DNA of 64,000 bases from Vibrio sp. UBA2441 (GTDB lineage Bacteria > Pseudomonadota > Gammaproteobacteria > Enterobacterales > Vibrionaceae), in NCBI GenBank assembly GCA_002342685.1, contig DDQN01000021.1, forward strand, positions 1 to 64,000, in the 5' to 3' direction. The notes under the pieces are model-generated. The model was not told the origin of the DNA. It made no database searches and saw only the letters and a list, made by a program, of their open reading frames with translations. Positions 1-8,423 of this stretch are shown here, one piece after another. The number at the start of each line of letters is the position of its first letter. Positions within the stretch are counted from its first letter, which is position 1. Made by a program: the position numbers and the translations under genes.

Positions 1-810
1 CGGGGAGTCCATATACGTTCTTCGAAATAATTTTCTATCTTCATATGCATACCTAAGAGCCAGATGTCAGTGATAGAAATCGCGATACGTTAAGCGAAAA
101 TCTACATTTCCTGTACAAAGCATAGATAAAAATCACCAGGGTCGCCTCGGAGTCATATACGTTTGCATTGTGTAAATGGTTTCATTTGTTTGAGCGTTTT
201 CTTGTGTCCTTCGCGATTGGCCTGCTCTCAAGAAATCCAAGAAAAAGTTAAGACGATATTGTCAATGTCGTAGTGGATGCTCATTTGCTTTCATTTTTAC
301 GTTGTTACTTATTGGTTTTCATTTATTGCTATTTTGGTGGGTTTGATCACATGACTAATCGTGTAGACGCCAAACTTAACTCATTTTAATAAATTACCCG
401 TCTTTCATTTGTCTCATCAATTTTAGTGTCAGTTGAACTCAATGTTCCCTTTGAGTCTAACGGTATTCAACCTCTTGCCTCCAATATCGAATGGTGTGGT
501 AACTTATTGTTTTTATTCTAAATGTTACCTTGTTTTTGATAGGTAAATGAGAAGCCTTTCCTCTGAGGAACATCAAAAAATGCAACCGATAAAACCATAA
601 ATAACACGCCAAACTCGTGGTTTGTAACGGAATCTAATTTGTGAGTCATATCAAAATTGGCATAGAAAGCGGTTGATCATTTTATCTTAGTGAATGAATA
701 TGGCGACAAATGAAAGCAAATGGCAGAATGTGGCAAGGTGAGTAATCTTCATCGATTTTGACCATTAATTGGTAGATTTTTAATCAAGATAAGGAAAAAG
801 GTTGGACATT
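1..810. other. Gene-free leader region upstream of the aga-type PTS operon
   Basis: No convincing coding frame is seen in this 800-base stretch. It is AT-rich and carries several copies of the octamer TTTCATTT on the plus strand (180-187, 289-296, 317-324, 403-410) and one on the minus strand (708-715). The last copy lies inside the promoter-operator block listed separately. An approximate direct repeat, CGG(G)AGTC(C)ATATACGTT, occurs at 1-19 and 148-163. The length and the repeated octamer suggest a long regulatory region rather than a lost gene, but a decayed gene cannot be excluded. Confidence 0.5.
673..725 (+). promoter_or_regulatory. Promoter-operator of the aga-type PTS operon
   Basis: A sigma-70-like pair is visible: TTGATC at 673-678 and GAATAT at 696-701, separated by 17 bases. 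The 29 bases at 697-725 (core GGCGACAAATGAAAGCAAAT) match 27 of 29 positions of the block at 11361-11389, read in the same orientation relative to the downstream gene. The block overlaps the expected transcription start, as for a repressor operator. The E. coli AgaR consensus is built on a similar TTTCRTTT core, so a DeoR-family regulator encoded in this locus is the likely ligand (inference). Confidence 0.65.
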
Positions 811-1311
811 ATGACAGCACCAAACATTGTCTGGACGCGTATTGATGAACGCTTGCTTCATGGGCAGATACGCATCACATGGGGTAAGCACACAGAAGCA
901 AATTTGATTTTGGTTGCTAATGACGACGCTGCTGAGGGACCACAGTCTGCGTTTATGCAAGCAGGCATGAAAGCATCGGCGGGTGGAGAATACGCCGTTC
1001 GTTTTTTCTCAATTCAGAAAACCATTGAAGTGATCCACAAAGCCTCTTCTAAACAGAAGGTTTTTATTCTGTGTAATAACCCGACAGATGTGGCGCGTTT
1101 GGTTGAAGGTGGCGTGCCTATCACGCATTGCAATGTGGGCAATATGCATTTCCATGAAGGAAAGCGACAGATCAATAAAACCGTTTCTGTCGACGATAAA
1201 GACATTAACGCTTTCGAGCGTCTGGTTGAACGTGGTGTCACGTGCACAATTCAGAACACGCCGGACCAAAAAGAAATTCACGTCATTGAAGCAGCCATGG
1301 CGGGTGCTTAA
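811..1311 (+). CDS. agaV: PTS system, mannose family, EIIB component (N-acetylgalactosamine-type)
   Basis: Cytoplasmic EIIB that receives phosphate from EIIA and passes it to the sugar during import. The 166-residue protein begins with the family signature RIDERLLHGQ; His17 in it is the expected phosphorylation site. HCNVGNMHF and the KTVSVDDKDI segment are also typical of AgaV/AgaB/LevE proteins. A TTG at 802 is preceded by AAGGA, but ATG 811 fits the family N-terminus and has AAGG 8 bases upstream, so it was chosen. First gene of an EIIB-EIIC-EIID-EIIA operon, the order of E. coli agaVWEF. The substrate is inferred: neighbouring glycan hydrolases point to an amino-sugar-containing oligosaccharide rather than free GalNAc. 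Confidence 0.88.
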   Translation: MTAPNIVWTRIDERLLHGQIRITWGKHTEANLILVANDDAAEGPQSAFMQAGMKASAGGEYAVRFFSIQKTIEVIHKASSKQKVFILCNNPTDVARLVEGGVPITHCNVGNMHFHEGKRQINKTVSVDDKDINAFERLVERGVTCTIQNTPDQKEIHVIEAAMAGA

Positions 1312-1339
1312 GTATTTTTAACCTAGGAGAAAACAAACC

Positions 1340-2107
1340 ATGATATTAGAAGCGTCTCTTGTCGCAGTGTGGGCGTTTTTTTGTGGTATCGATAAATTCG
1401 ATGTCGCATTGAACATCCACCGCCCTTTGATCACCGGTCCAATTGTTGGCCTGATCATGGGTGATATGCAAACCGGTCTGATCGCCGGTGCCACCCTTGA
1501 ATTGGCGTGGTTAGGCTTAGTACCTAATGCTGGTGCTCAGCCGCCGGATGTAACCTTGGGCACTATAGCTGCAGTCGCCTTCGCAGTGATGACGGGCCAG
1601 TCCGCCGAAGTTGCTATGGGTGTTGGTATGCCAATCGCAGTATTGATGCAGATGTTGGTTATCGGCTTCTTTGCTGTTACCTCATTTACCATGGGTAAAG
1701 CAGATGAATATGCAGAGCAAGGTAACTCAAACGGTATCGACTACCTGTTACTTAAAACCATTGGCTTGCGGGCTCTGATGTACTCAACGGTTGCGTTTAT
1801 AACCGTATACTTTGGTGAACCTGCGGCCAGCTGGATTGACGAAAATGCACCTAAAGTTCTTTTGGAAGGTCTAGGTATTGGTGCACGTATGGTTCCGGCT
1901 ATCGGTTTTGCCATGCTATTGAAAATTATGTGGTCCAAGGAAGTATCAGGTGTGTTCTTCATCGGTTTTGTGATGACCACTTACTTAAAACTGCCAATTA
2001 TGGCCGTAGCAATTCTAGGCGCAGCTGCCGCTGCACTATTTTTCTTCTTTAGTGGTAACAACACAAGTAACAACAATCAAGTAGAGGATCTTGAAGATGG
2101 CATCTGA
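1340..2107 (+). CDS. agaW: PTS system, mannose family, EIIC component
   Basis: Membrane permease subunit of the mannose-family PTS, 255 residues. Almost the whole chain is hydrophobic, with the conserved blocks DVALNIHRPLITGPIVGL, GLIAGATLELAWLGLVP and PPDVTLGTI near the N-terminus, typical of EIIC of the AgaW/AgaC group. The C-terminus ends in a polar asparagine/acid tail. An AGGAG lies 10 bases before the ATG. The reading frame overlaps the next gene by 11 bases, which implies translational coupling with EIID. The same N-terminal blocks recur in the fused permease at 8513-10174, so the two are paralogues. Confidence 0.88.
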   Translation: MILEASLVAVWAFFCGIDKFDVALNIHRPLITGPIVGLIMGDMQTGLIAGATLELAWLGLVPNAGAQPPDVTLGTIAAVAFAVMTGQSAEVAMGVGMPIAVLMQMLVIGFFAVTSFTMGKADEYAEQGNSNGIDYLLLKTIGLRALMYSTVAFITVYFGEPAASWIDENAPKVLLEGLGIGARMVPAIGFAMLLKIMWSKEVSGVFFIGFVMTTYLKLPIMAVAILGAAAAALFFFFSGNNTSNNNQVEDLEDGI

Positions 2108-2990
2108 TATCACAGCAGGCACGCTAGCTGACAAAAACACAAAAGCATATGAAAGTTTGGTGGACAATATCGATGCATATGAAGACACCACACCACGTAA
2201 AGTGATCACCAAAGGCGATTTGTGGAAATGTGCGATTCGCGGTTTATTTATGGAAGGCAACTTTAACTTCGAACGTATGCAAGCAGGGGGTTGGGCTTAC
2301 TCTATTATCCCGGCACTGAAAAAAATCCACGGTAATAATAAGCGAGACTTTGCTAAATCGCTGAAGAACAACCTTCAGTTCTTTAATGCCAGCCCTAAGC
2401 TGTTTACTTTCCTGCTAGGTACTGCGATAGCGATGGAAGAGAACAAAGAGAAGCCTTCGACCGTCAACGTAATGAAAGTGGCGGGTATGGGGCCAACGGG
2501 TGGTATCGGTGACGCTATCGATCACATGACTCTGATGCCGCTAACACTGGCTTTGGGGGCATCAATAGCGGTAGAAGGTTCGATTGCCGGTCCGTTTGTG
2601 TTCTTCTTTTTGTATCAAATTGTTCACTTCTTTGTGTACTTTGGCTTGATGTTTATGGGCTACAAAGCGGGTACTGCGGCGCTGGTGAACTTGAGCGATT
2701 CCACGGAGAAGCTGGCCAAAGCGGCGAACATTATGGGTATCTTCGTTATCGGGGCCCTGTCGGCAACCTTCATCAAGGTGAAGACCTCTGCATCCCTTGA
2801 GCTTGGAGGGAAAGTGGTCGAACTGCAAAGCGCTTTATTCGACAAGATCATGCCGAACTTATTGCCGCTATTACTTGTGTTTTTCATGTTCAAGATGGTG
2901 AAAGGGACTGGCTTCTGGGCTAAACCACCTGTACTGATTTTCTCCGCTTTGGGTGCGGGTGTGGTCGGTCACTACTTCGGTATTCTTTAA
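2097..2990 (+). CDS. agaE: PTS system, mannose family, EIID component
   Basis: Membrane subunit that forms the sugar channel together with EIIC; EIID exists only in the mannose family. The 297-residue protein carries GNFNFERMQAGG, EENKEKPST and GPTGGIGDAIDH (family GPxxGIGD), all diagnostic. A TTG at 2091 is in frame, but ATG 2097 has GAGGA about 9 bases upstream and matches the family start. The start lies inside the end of the EIIC gene. Its N-terminus, DNIDAYEDTTPRKVITKGDL, closely resembles the linker region of the fused EIIC-EIID on the opposite strand. Confidence 0.88.
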   Translation: MASDITAGTLADKNTKAYESLVDNIDAYEDTTPRKVITKGDLWKCAIRGLFMEGNFNFERMQAGGWAYSIIPALKKIHGNNKRDFAKSLKNNLQFFNASPKLFTFLLGTAIAMEENKEKPSTVNVMKVAGMGPTGGIGDAIDHMTLMPLTLALGASIAVEGSIAGPFVFFFLYQIVHFFVYFGLMFMGYKAGTAALVNLSDSTEKLAKAANIMGIFVIGALSATFIKVKTSASLELGGKVVELQSALFDKIMPNLLPLLLVFFMFKMVKGTGFWAKPPVLIFSALGAGVVGHYFGIL

Positions 2991-3013
2991 TACTCGTTAT
3001 TAACTCAGTATCA

Positions 3014-3033
3014 GAGGGGCGTTATCGCCCCTC
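3014..3033 (+). terminator. Intercistronic hairpin between EIID and EIIA genes
   Basis: GAGGGGCG, loop TTAT, CGCCCCTC: an 8-bp perfect GC-rich stem just before the Shine-Dalgarno AAGGAG of the EIIA gene. No U-tract follows, so it more likely stabilises upstream mRNA or causes partial attenuation than full termination. Confidence 0.6.
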
Positions 3034-3048
3034 ATTAAGGAGAGTCTT

Positions 3049-3486
3049 ATGATCGGTATTGTTGTTTCCGGCCATATTCATTTTGCTACAGGTATCCAGT
3101 CGGCGGTTAAGGCAATTACTGGCGAACAAGATCAAATCCAGTTTATTGATTTCGTAGAGGCCTTATCGACTGATGAGCTGGAAGTGAAGCTGCGTCAAGC
3201 CGCAAAAGAGGTCGATAACGGCGATGGTGTGCTTTTTCTGACGGATATTCCGGGAGGTTCACCCGCTAATCGTGCTTTGAATATTATGTTGGACACTGAA
3301 AATGTTGAACTGATTACAGGCGTTAATTTACCGCTAGTAGCTAACGCGGCGCTAGAGCGTGAAGGGGTTACTTTAGACGAGCTGGTGGAAATACTGTTAG
3401 AGATTGGCAGGACCAGTATACAGGATATGCGCAAAGAGCTTGAAAAAGTGATGGTGCCAGAGCTTGAGTGTGAAGACGGATTATAA
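3049..3486 (+). CDS. agaF: PTS system, mannose family, EIIA component
   Basis: Cytoplasmic phosphocarrier that takes phosphate from HPr and gives it to EIIB. At 145 residues it has the size of a stand-alone EIIA-Man domain. The N-terminus MIGIVVSGHIHFATG contains His9, the expected active site, and LFLTDIPGGSPAN is the family second signature. AAGGAG lies 7 bases before the ATG. Last PTS gene of the operon; it may also serve the fused EIIC-EIID encoded at 8513-10174, which has no EIIA or EIIB of its own nearby (inference). Confidence 0.88.
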   Translation: MIGIVVSGHIHFATGIQSAVKAITGEQDQIQFIDFVEALSTDELEVKLRQAAKEVDNGDGVLFLTDIPGGSPANRALNIMLDTENVELITGVNLPLVANAALEREGVTLDELVEILLEIGRTSIQDMRKELEKVMVPELECEDGL

Positions 3487-3730
3487 GCGGAGATCTGCCG
3501 GCGTATAAATCATTTCAAACTATTGTAGCGGCATGGCCAATGCGCCCTATCGTAAGGCCTGTTTTTTAGTCCAGTGCCAGGCTGTGTCGCTCTCTTTAAT
3601 CATATTTATGAACTTGTTTAGTTTGGTAAGAATTGGATTATTTCTAATCTCAAGTGGCCGTGAAGTGAATGTTGCATGCATTACACGTACGTATTCGCGG
3701 TTGGTTGGATAGAAGATTTAGGTGACAAAA

Positions 3731-4771
3731 ATGGAAAATAAAAGCATACAGAAAATCATGAAGCGGGTTTACCGCTGGCAACTGGCGAACCGTACTCGTT
3801 ATGTTACCCGCAGTACGGGTAAGAAGCGCTTTTTGAAAGCAACGGATTGGGAGAGAGGTGTTTTCTGGGCGTCGGTTGCAACGGCCTGGCAGGCTACCGA
3901 CGATGAAGAGTACTTAACCGGATTATTGGATTACTCCCTTAACACGGGTTTTCGCCCTGGGCCTTTAGCCCGTTTTGCTGATGACCATGTTTGCATTCAG
4001 GCATACGTTCCGCTGTATCCGGTCATAGACATTGCAGAAGCAGAAGAGTATGCGGTTAAAGCGATCGACCTTATGGTTAATGAACCAAAGCCTGGTCGTG
4101 AAGATTGGTGGTGGAGTGATTCTTTATTTATGGCACCGCCTGTGTTTGCGGCTATGGCTCACCGAACCGGTAATCGTACCTATCTCGATTATATGGATAA
4201 AGCGTGGTGGGATGCGGTAGAGCATTTGTTTGATCCGGAAAGTGGGTTGTACTACCGCGATCAGCGGTATATTCCCGATGAAAATGGTCCAAAGATGCAA
4301 GAAGCCAATGGTGAAAAGGTATTTTGGAGTCGTGGTATTGGCTGGGTATTAGCGGCGGTTCCTCGGATAATGGCACATATGCCGGAAGATTATGCCTCAA
4401 GAAGCCAATACATTGACATGTTCACTGATCTGGCAAAAGAGGTGATCAAGTATCAGCATGAAGACGGTTTCTGGAGAGCAAGTCTGTTGGACCCTGATAG
4501 CTTCCCGTCCCCTGAGTCGAGTGCCACGTCCTTATTTTGCTATGGGTTAGCGTGGGGTATTCGCCATGGTTATCTGGAACGTGAGACTTATCTGCCTGTG
4601 GTCAATAAGGCGTGGGCTGCGTTGGAAACCGCGGTGCATGATGATGGCATGATTGGTTGGGTTCAGCTACCGGCTTTCAACCCCAGAGATGTGAAATTTG
4701 AGCACAATATTGATTATGGAGCAGGAACCTTTTTGCTTGCCGCTAGTGAAGTGTGTCAGCTGGCGAAATGA
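3731..4771 (+). CDS. Unsaturated glucuronyl hydrolase, GH105 type, cytoplasmic
   Basis: 346-residue enzyme of the GH88/GH105 superfamily, which removes 4,5-unsaturated uronic acid from the end of oligosaccharides made by polysaccharide lyases. The motif WWWSDSLFMAPP at residues about 126-137 contains the catalytic aspartate (Asp130), and SRGIGWVLAA and GFWRASLLDP are also typical of YteR/YesR-like proteins. No signal peptide is present, so it acts inside the cell. An in-frame GTG at 3722 exists, but ATG 3731 has AGGTGA 5 bases upstream. Position directly after the PTS genes suggests that it cleaves the imported phosphorylated disaccharide. Whether the substrate comes from a glycosaminoglycan, an ulvan-like or a pectin-like polymer cannot be told. 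Confidence 0.8.
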   Translation: MENKSIQKIMKRVYRWQLANRTRYVTRSTGKKRFLKATDWERGVFWASVATAWQATDDEEYLTGLLDYSLNTGFRPGPLARFADDHVCIQAYVPLYPVIDIAEAEEYAVKAIDLMVNEPKPGREDWWWSDSLFMAPPVFAAMAHRTGNRTYLDYMDKAWWDAVEHLFDPESGLYYRDQRYIPDENGPKMQEANGEKVFWSRGIGWVLAAVPRIMAHMPEDYASRSQYIDMFTDLAKEVIKYQHEDGFWRASLLDPDSFPSPESSATSLFCYGLAWGIRHGYLERETYLPVVNKAWAALETAVHDDGMIGWVQLPAFNPRDVKFEHNIDYGAGTFLLAASEVCQLAK

Positions 4772-4819
4772 TCGATACGTAATGAAACATTTGCATGTGT
4801 TGGTGACTCATTCACATGA

Positions 4820-4840
4820 CCCGGCAGTTTTTCTGCCGGG
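4820..4840 (+). terminator. Intercistronic hairpin after the GH105 gene
   Basis: CCCGGCAG, loop TTTTT, CTGCCGGG forms an 8-bp perfect stem between the hydrolase and the DUF2264 gene. No U-tract follows. Probably a processing or attenuation element. Confidence 0.55.
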
Positions 4841-4860
4841 GTTACTAAGGATTTGATGGC

Positions 4861-6336
4861 ATGATAATACGCTCTACACCCAGACCGAAAATTCCCTATG
4901 AACACCCGGATGCATCAATGTACTTGCAAACGCTAAAAGCGCATTTGGTTCGTCTGATAATAAAAAACAAAACGTTTAATAAGCACGATGAACAGATAAG
5001 TCAAATTTTCAGCTCAGAAGCGTCATGCCTTAAAGAGGCGTGTGAGCAGTTGGTTGCCTATGTGGTAGAAGCTTTTTCTCATTATTCTGTGTGGGATCAT
5101 ACTCATGCTTATTATCCAGGCAGACCGAGTCAGCAAACCTGCAGAGTGGATGCATTAGAGGGGGCCAGTCGTACCCTTCCAACATTAGCTGCATGGCTCC
5201 ATAGTCAGGAAAATAATAACCATAAAATAAAGACGTTAAGTGGTACAAGTATTGATGTCGCTAGGATCTTACGTCTTGCTTTTCTTGCAGGGACAGACCT
5301 GAAACATAATGGTTATTGGGGAAATCTGCATGACTACGATCAGCGTATTTGTGAGAGTGCGGATCTTGCGCTGGCACTGTGGTTAAGTAAAAAATGGGTT
5401 TGGGATGAGTTTTCTACTAGTCAAAAAGAGCAGGTAAGCCACTGGTTTAAACAGGTGAATGGGTGCAAAACCGTAGACAATAATTGGCACCTGTTTCCGC
5501 TAACTGTACAAATGGTTTTAAAAAGCCTGACGGGTGAAGATCTCATTTGCCATGAGAAATATCACAGGGTTAAAGAGTTCTATGTTGGCGATGGCTGGTT
5601 TAGGGACGGAGCAAAAGGGAATTACGACTATTATAATGCCTGGGGTTTTCATTACTCACTGTATTGGATAGATCAAATTAATCCGGGATTTGACGCTACT
5701 TTCGTTCGCGAATCACTGAGTCAGTATGCAAATCACTACCGCTATTTCTTTACTTCCGAAGGTTTACCACTGTTTGGACGAAGTGCGTGTTATCGGCTTG
5801 CTGCGGCAGGTCCTTTGGTCGCTGCGGTTGAGTATGGAAACTCAGATGTGTCGCTAGGGCAGGCCAAAAGGGCATTCGCAACCAGCTTACGATATTTTAT
5901 TTCTAATGGTGCACTCAAAAATGGCGCGCCAACACAAGGTGTGTTCTCAGATGATACCCGTCTGGTAGACAATTATAGCGGTCCTGCTAGCAGTTTTTGG
6001 TCGTTAAGAGCAATTAATATGGCTTTGTACAATGGGGATAAAGTTGGCCTTTGGCAGGCGCAAGAAGAGCGATTGGAGATAGAAAAAGAGGATTTTGAGT
6101 TTGAGATAGACGCCATCGAAGCGAAAGTCATTGGAGTCAAAAAAACTAACGAGGTCGTTGTTATTTTTAAAAGTGATTACACACAGCAACAAACACCAAC
6201 GAGTCGTCGTTTGTTAAAGCAATCCTGGGTAGATAAAGTGATGGAGATGGGGTTAGGTCGTGCCAAAAGGCCGAAAAATAACCTTCTGAGAAAAGGCGTA
6301 ACTTGTTATACATCAAAAATGTTCCATTATTTTTGA
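4861..6336 (+). CDS. DUF2264 family protein, probable glycan-acting enzyme
   Basis: 491 residues. The central part carries the DUF2264 signature: DNNWHLFPLTVQMVL, then DGWFRDGAKGNYDYYN and AWGFHYSLYWIDQINP around residues 240-275, followed by PLFGRSACYRLAAA and FWSLRAIN. Members are alpha/alpha-barrel proteins often encoded beside polysaccharide-utilisation genes, and some DUF2264 proteins have been placed among glycoside hydrolases. No signal peptide is seen, so a cytoplasmic role next to the GH105 enzyme is likely. AAGGA lies 10 bases before the ATG. The C-terminal 90 residues are lysine/arginine-rich and less typical. The reaction is not known from sequence. Confidence 0.75.
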   Translation: MIIRSTPRPKIPYEHPDASMYLQTLKAHLVRLIIKNKTFNKHDEQISQIFSSEASCLKEACEQLVAYVVEAFSHYSVWDHTHAYYPGRPSQQTCRVDALEGASRTLPTLAAWLHSQENNNHKIKTLSGTSIDVARILRLAFLAGTDLKHNGYWGNLHDYDQRICESADLALALWLSKKWVWDEFSTSQKEQVSHWFKQVNGCKTVDNNWHLFPLTVQMVLKSLTGEDLICHEKYHRVKEFYVGDGWFRDGAKGNYDYYNAWGFHYSLYWIDQINPGFDATFVRESLSQYANHYRYFFTSEGLPLFGRSACYRLAAAGPLVAAVEYGNSDVSLGQAKRAFATSLRYFISNGALKNGAPTQGVFSDDTRLVDNYSGPASSFWSLRAINMALYNGDKVGLWQAQEERLEIEKEDFEFEIDAIEAKVIGVKKTNEVVVIFKSDYTQQQTPTSRRLLKQSWVDKVMEMGLGRAKRPKNNLLRKGVTCYTSKMFHYF

Positions 6337-6367
6337 ATTTGATATTTTAAATGTTGAACTGAAATAG

Positions 6368-6394
6368 TTCGGACTAATAACGACTTTGTCCGAA
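6368..6394. promoter_or_regulatory. Inverted repeat upstream of the agaR-like gene
   Basis: TTCGGAC (6368-6374) and GTCCGAA (6388-6394) are perfect 7-base arms separated by 13 bases, between the DUF2264 stop and the regulator. No U-tract follows, so an operator is more likely than a terminator. A little downstream, CGACAAATG (6404-6412) repeats part of the operator found at 697-725. Confidence 0.4.
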
Positions 6395-6536
6395 TAACTA
6401 AAACGACAAATGTATTTAACCAACTAAACATATAATTTTTATTACTCTATCACTGAGAATGTTTTTCTATTTATTAATTGGACTCGTTTTAACAACGAGC
6501 ATTCAGTTTGTTGGTAATATGACCTGGAAGTATGAA

Positions 6537-7310
6537 ATGGTAACAGCACATAAGCGAAGAACAGAAATAGTTGATATTATCAAGTCTCAAGGTTCTGTAA
6601 AAGTGGATAAACTGGTTAGTCAGTTTGATGTATCTTCGGTAACTATTCGTCATGATTTAAATTTAATAGAAAAAGAATACGATTTTATTGCCCGATGCCA
6701 TGGTGGGGCGATAATTGATGAGGTTTTTTCATTTTCTCCTTCGGTAAATGAGAAAAAAAGCACCAATAAGAAAATAAAATCATCGATAGGGAAATACGCC
6801 GCAAACTTAATCAATAATGGTGATTCGATCCTGTTGGATAGTGGTTCCACGGTGGAAAGCATGGCAACACATTTAAACGATAAAGAAAATCTCATGGTTA
6901 TGACGAATTCACTGAATATAGCCGGAGAGTTATACAACCGCTCAAATGTAAACCTGACTGTCCTTGGGGGTAACGTCAGAAGGAGCAGGGCCTCTATGTC
7001 CAGTTTGCTAGCAGAGGCGTATATAAGAGAGCATAGATTTGACAAGCTGTTTTTGGGTGCCGACGGCTTTGATATTAAAATGGGCATAACAACACCGCAT
7101 CAAGATGAAGCTGCAATTAACCGAGCCATGTGTGAAGTTTCTCAAGAAGTCATTGTTATTGCCGATTCATCAAAATTGGAAAAAACCAGTTATTGCTCTG
7201 TGTGTGAACTTTCTCGTGTGAGTACACTTATTACCGATTCTGGTATTTCAAAAGGGTTCTATAACGAAATTAAAGATATGGGAATGAACGTTATTATTGT
7301 TAGTCACTAG
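6537..7310 (+). CDS. DeoR-family transcriptional regulator, AgaR-like
   Basis: 257-residue repressor with a DeoR winged helix-turn-helix at residues 5-60 (RRTEIVDIIKSQGSVKV, DVSSVTIRHDLNLIEK) and the C-terminal sugar-phosphate sensor domain with the ligand loop DSGSTVESMA and the block FDKLFLGADGFD. Reading could begin at ATG 6459, but that would add 26 hydrophobic residues foreign to the family; ATG 6537 has GGAAG 6 bases before it. It lies between the PTS/hydrolase genes and the aldolase and probably controls them. Effector is probably a phosphorylated sugar (family knowledge). Confidence 0.82.
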   Translation: MVTAHKRRTEIVDIIKSQGSVKVDKLVSQFDVSSVTIRHDLNLIEKEYDFIARCHGGAIIDEVFSFSPSVNEKKSTNKKIKSSIGKYAANLINNGDSILLDSGSTVESMATHLNDKENLMVMTNSLNIAGELYNRSNVNLTVLGGNVRRSRASMSSLLAEAYIREHRFDKLFLGADGFDIKMGITTPHQDEAAINRAMCEVSQEVIVIADSSKLEKTSYCSVCELSRVSTLITDSGISKGFYNEIKDMGMNVIIVSH

Positions 7311-7530
7311 CAACGTTAATTGTGTTTTTTATGTTCTAAGTAGTGTTATTTTATATATCAATAAAGATATTTTTGTAATTTAAGTTTGGTTGCGTAATTT
7401 CATAAATACCAGGTGTTTAACTGACCATGCTTGTTGGTGTTATTAGTGATCTACTGCCGATTAAAGTTAGTTTATATATTTAAAAAGAATAAGTTGTATT
7501 ATATTAATTAAATGAGTTTTTGGAGGTTCC

Positions 7531-8385
7531 ATGTATTTAATGTCCGCACGTGAAATGTTGAAACGTGCTCAAAAAGGCGGATATGCAGTCCCTGCATTTA
7601 ATATCCATAATCTGGAAACGGTTCAAGTTGTCGTTGAAACAGCATGTGAAATGCGTTCTCCGGTCATTTTAGCAGGTACACCTGGTACATACGGTTATGC
7701 TGGCACTAAGTACGCGGTGGCGATTTGCAAAGAAGCCGCTCAAAAACACCAGATGCCACTAGCTCTTCACCTTGATCATCACGAATGCTTTACGGACATT
7801 GAACAAAAAGTGAAAGCAGGAATACGTTCTGTGATGATTGATGGTTCGCACTTACCCTTTGAGAAGAACATAGCGCTGGTCTCGAAAGTGACTGATTTTT
7901 GTCATCGCTATGATGCAAGTGTTGAGGCTGAGTTGGGTACCTTAGGCGGACAGGAAGACGATCTGATTGTTGATAGCGCAGATGCGTTTATGACCGATCC
8001 CACAACTGCGGCAGAGTTTGTTCAACGTACAGGCATTGACTCACTGGCTGTTTCGATTGGTACTGCGCATGGCCTTTATAAATCAGAACCGAATTTGGAT
8101 TTTGATCGTTTAGCCGCTATCCGTGAGGTTGTTGACGTTCCACTTGTATTACATGGGGCATCGGGTGTTCCTGAGCACATGGTACGTCGCAGTATTGAGC
8201 TAGGTGTGTGTAAGGTAAATATTGCAACAGAGCTCAAAATTGCCTTTGCTGATGCGGTGAAACAATACTTCGGTGACCATCCTGATGCAAATGATCCACG
8301 CAAGTACATTGTGCCAGGTAAAGCAGCGATGAAAGAAGTTGTACAGCAGAAGATCGTAATGTGTGGTAGTGAAGGAAAGTTATAA
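7531..8385 (+). CDS. Class II tagatose-1,6-bisphosphate aldolase (GatY/KbaY type)
   Basis: Zinc-dependent aldolase splitting tagatose 1,6-bisphosphate into dihydroxyacetone phosphate and glyceraldehyde 3-phosphate. The 284 residues equal the length of E. coli GatY, and the sequence follows it closely: GGYAVPAFNIHNLETVQVVV, PLALHLDHHECF (metal ligands HLDHH), SVEAELGTLGGQEDD, GTAHGLY and LVLHGASGVP. The ATG is preceded by GGAGG. It has a long AT-rich leader (7311-7530) and its own terminator, so it is probably a separate unit. Its presence points to a galactosamine-type sugar entering the tagatose pathway, but agaA, agaS and a tagatose-6-phosphate kinase are not in the window. Confidence 0.88.
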   Translation: MYLMSAREMLKRAQKGGYAVPAFNIHNLETVQVVVETACEMRSPVILAGTPGTYGYAGTKYAVAICKEAAQKHQMPLALHLDHHECFTDIEQKVKAGIRSVMIDGSHLPFEKNIALVSKVTDFCHRYDASVEAELGTLGGQEDDLIVDSADAFMTDPTTAAEFVQRTGIDSLAVSIGTAHGLYKSEPNLDFDRLAAIREVVDVPLVLHGASGVPEHMVRRSIELGVCKVNIATELKIAFADAVKQYFGDHPDANDPRKYIVPGKAAMKEVVQQKIVMCGSEGKL

Positions 8386-8423
8386 GTCGTGGTGTGAGCC
8401 ATTGAGTATAATCAGATAATTAT

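Noticed and set aside
721..735. Sigma-54-like TGGCAGAATGTGGC before the PTS operon
   Set aside because: The distance between GG and GC is one base too short, and a sigma-70-like pair with operator lies just upstream.
6459..6536. Hydrophobic N-terminal extension of the first DeoR protein
   Set aside because: Foreign to the family; ATG 6537 has a good ribosome site and matches the family start.
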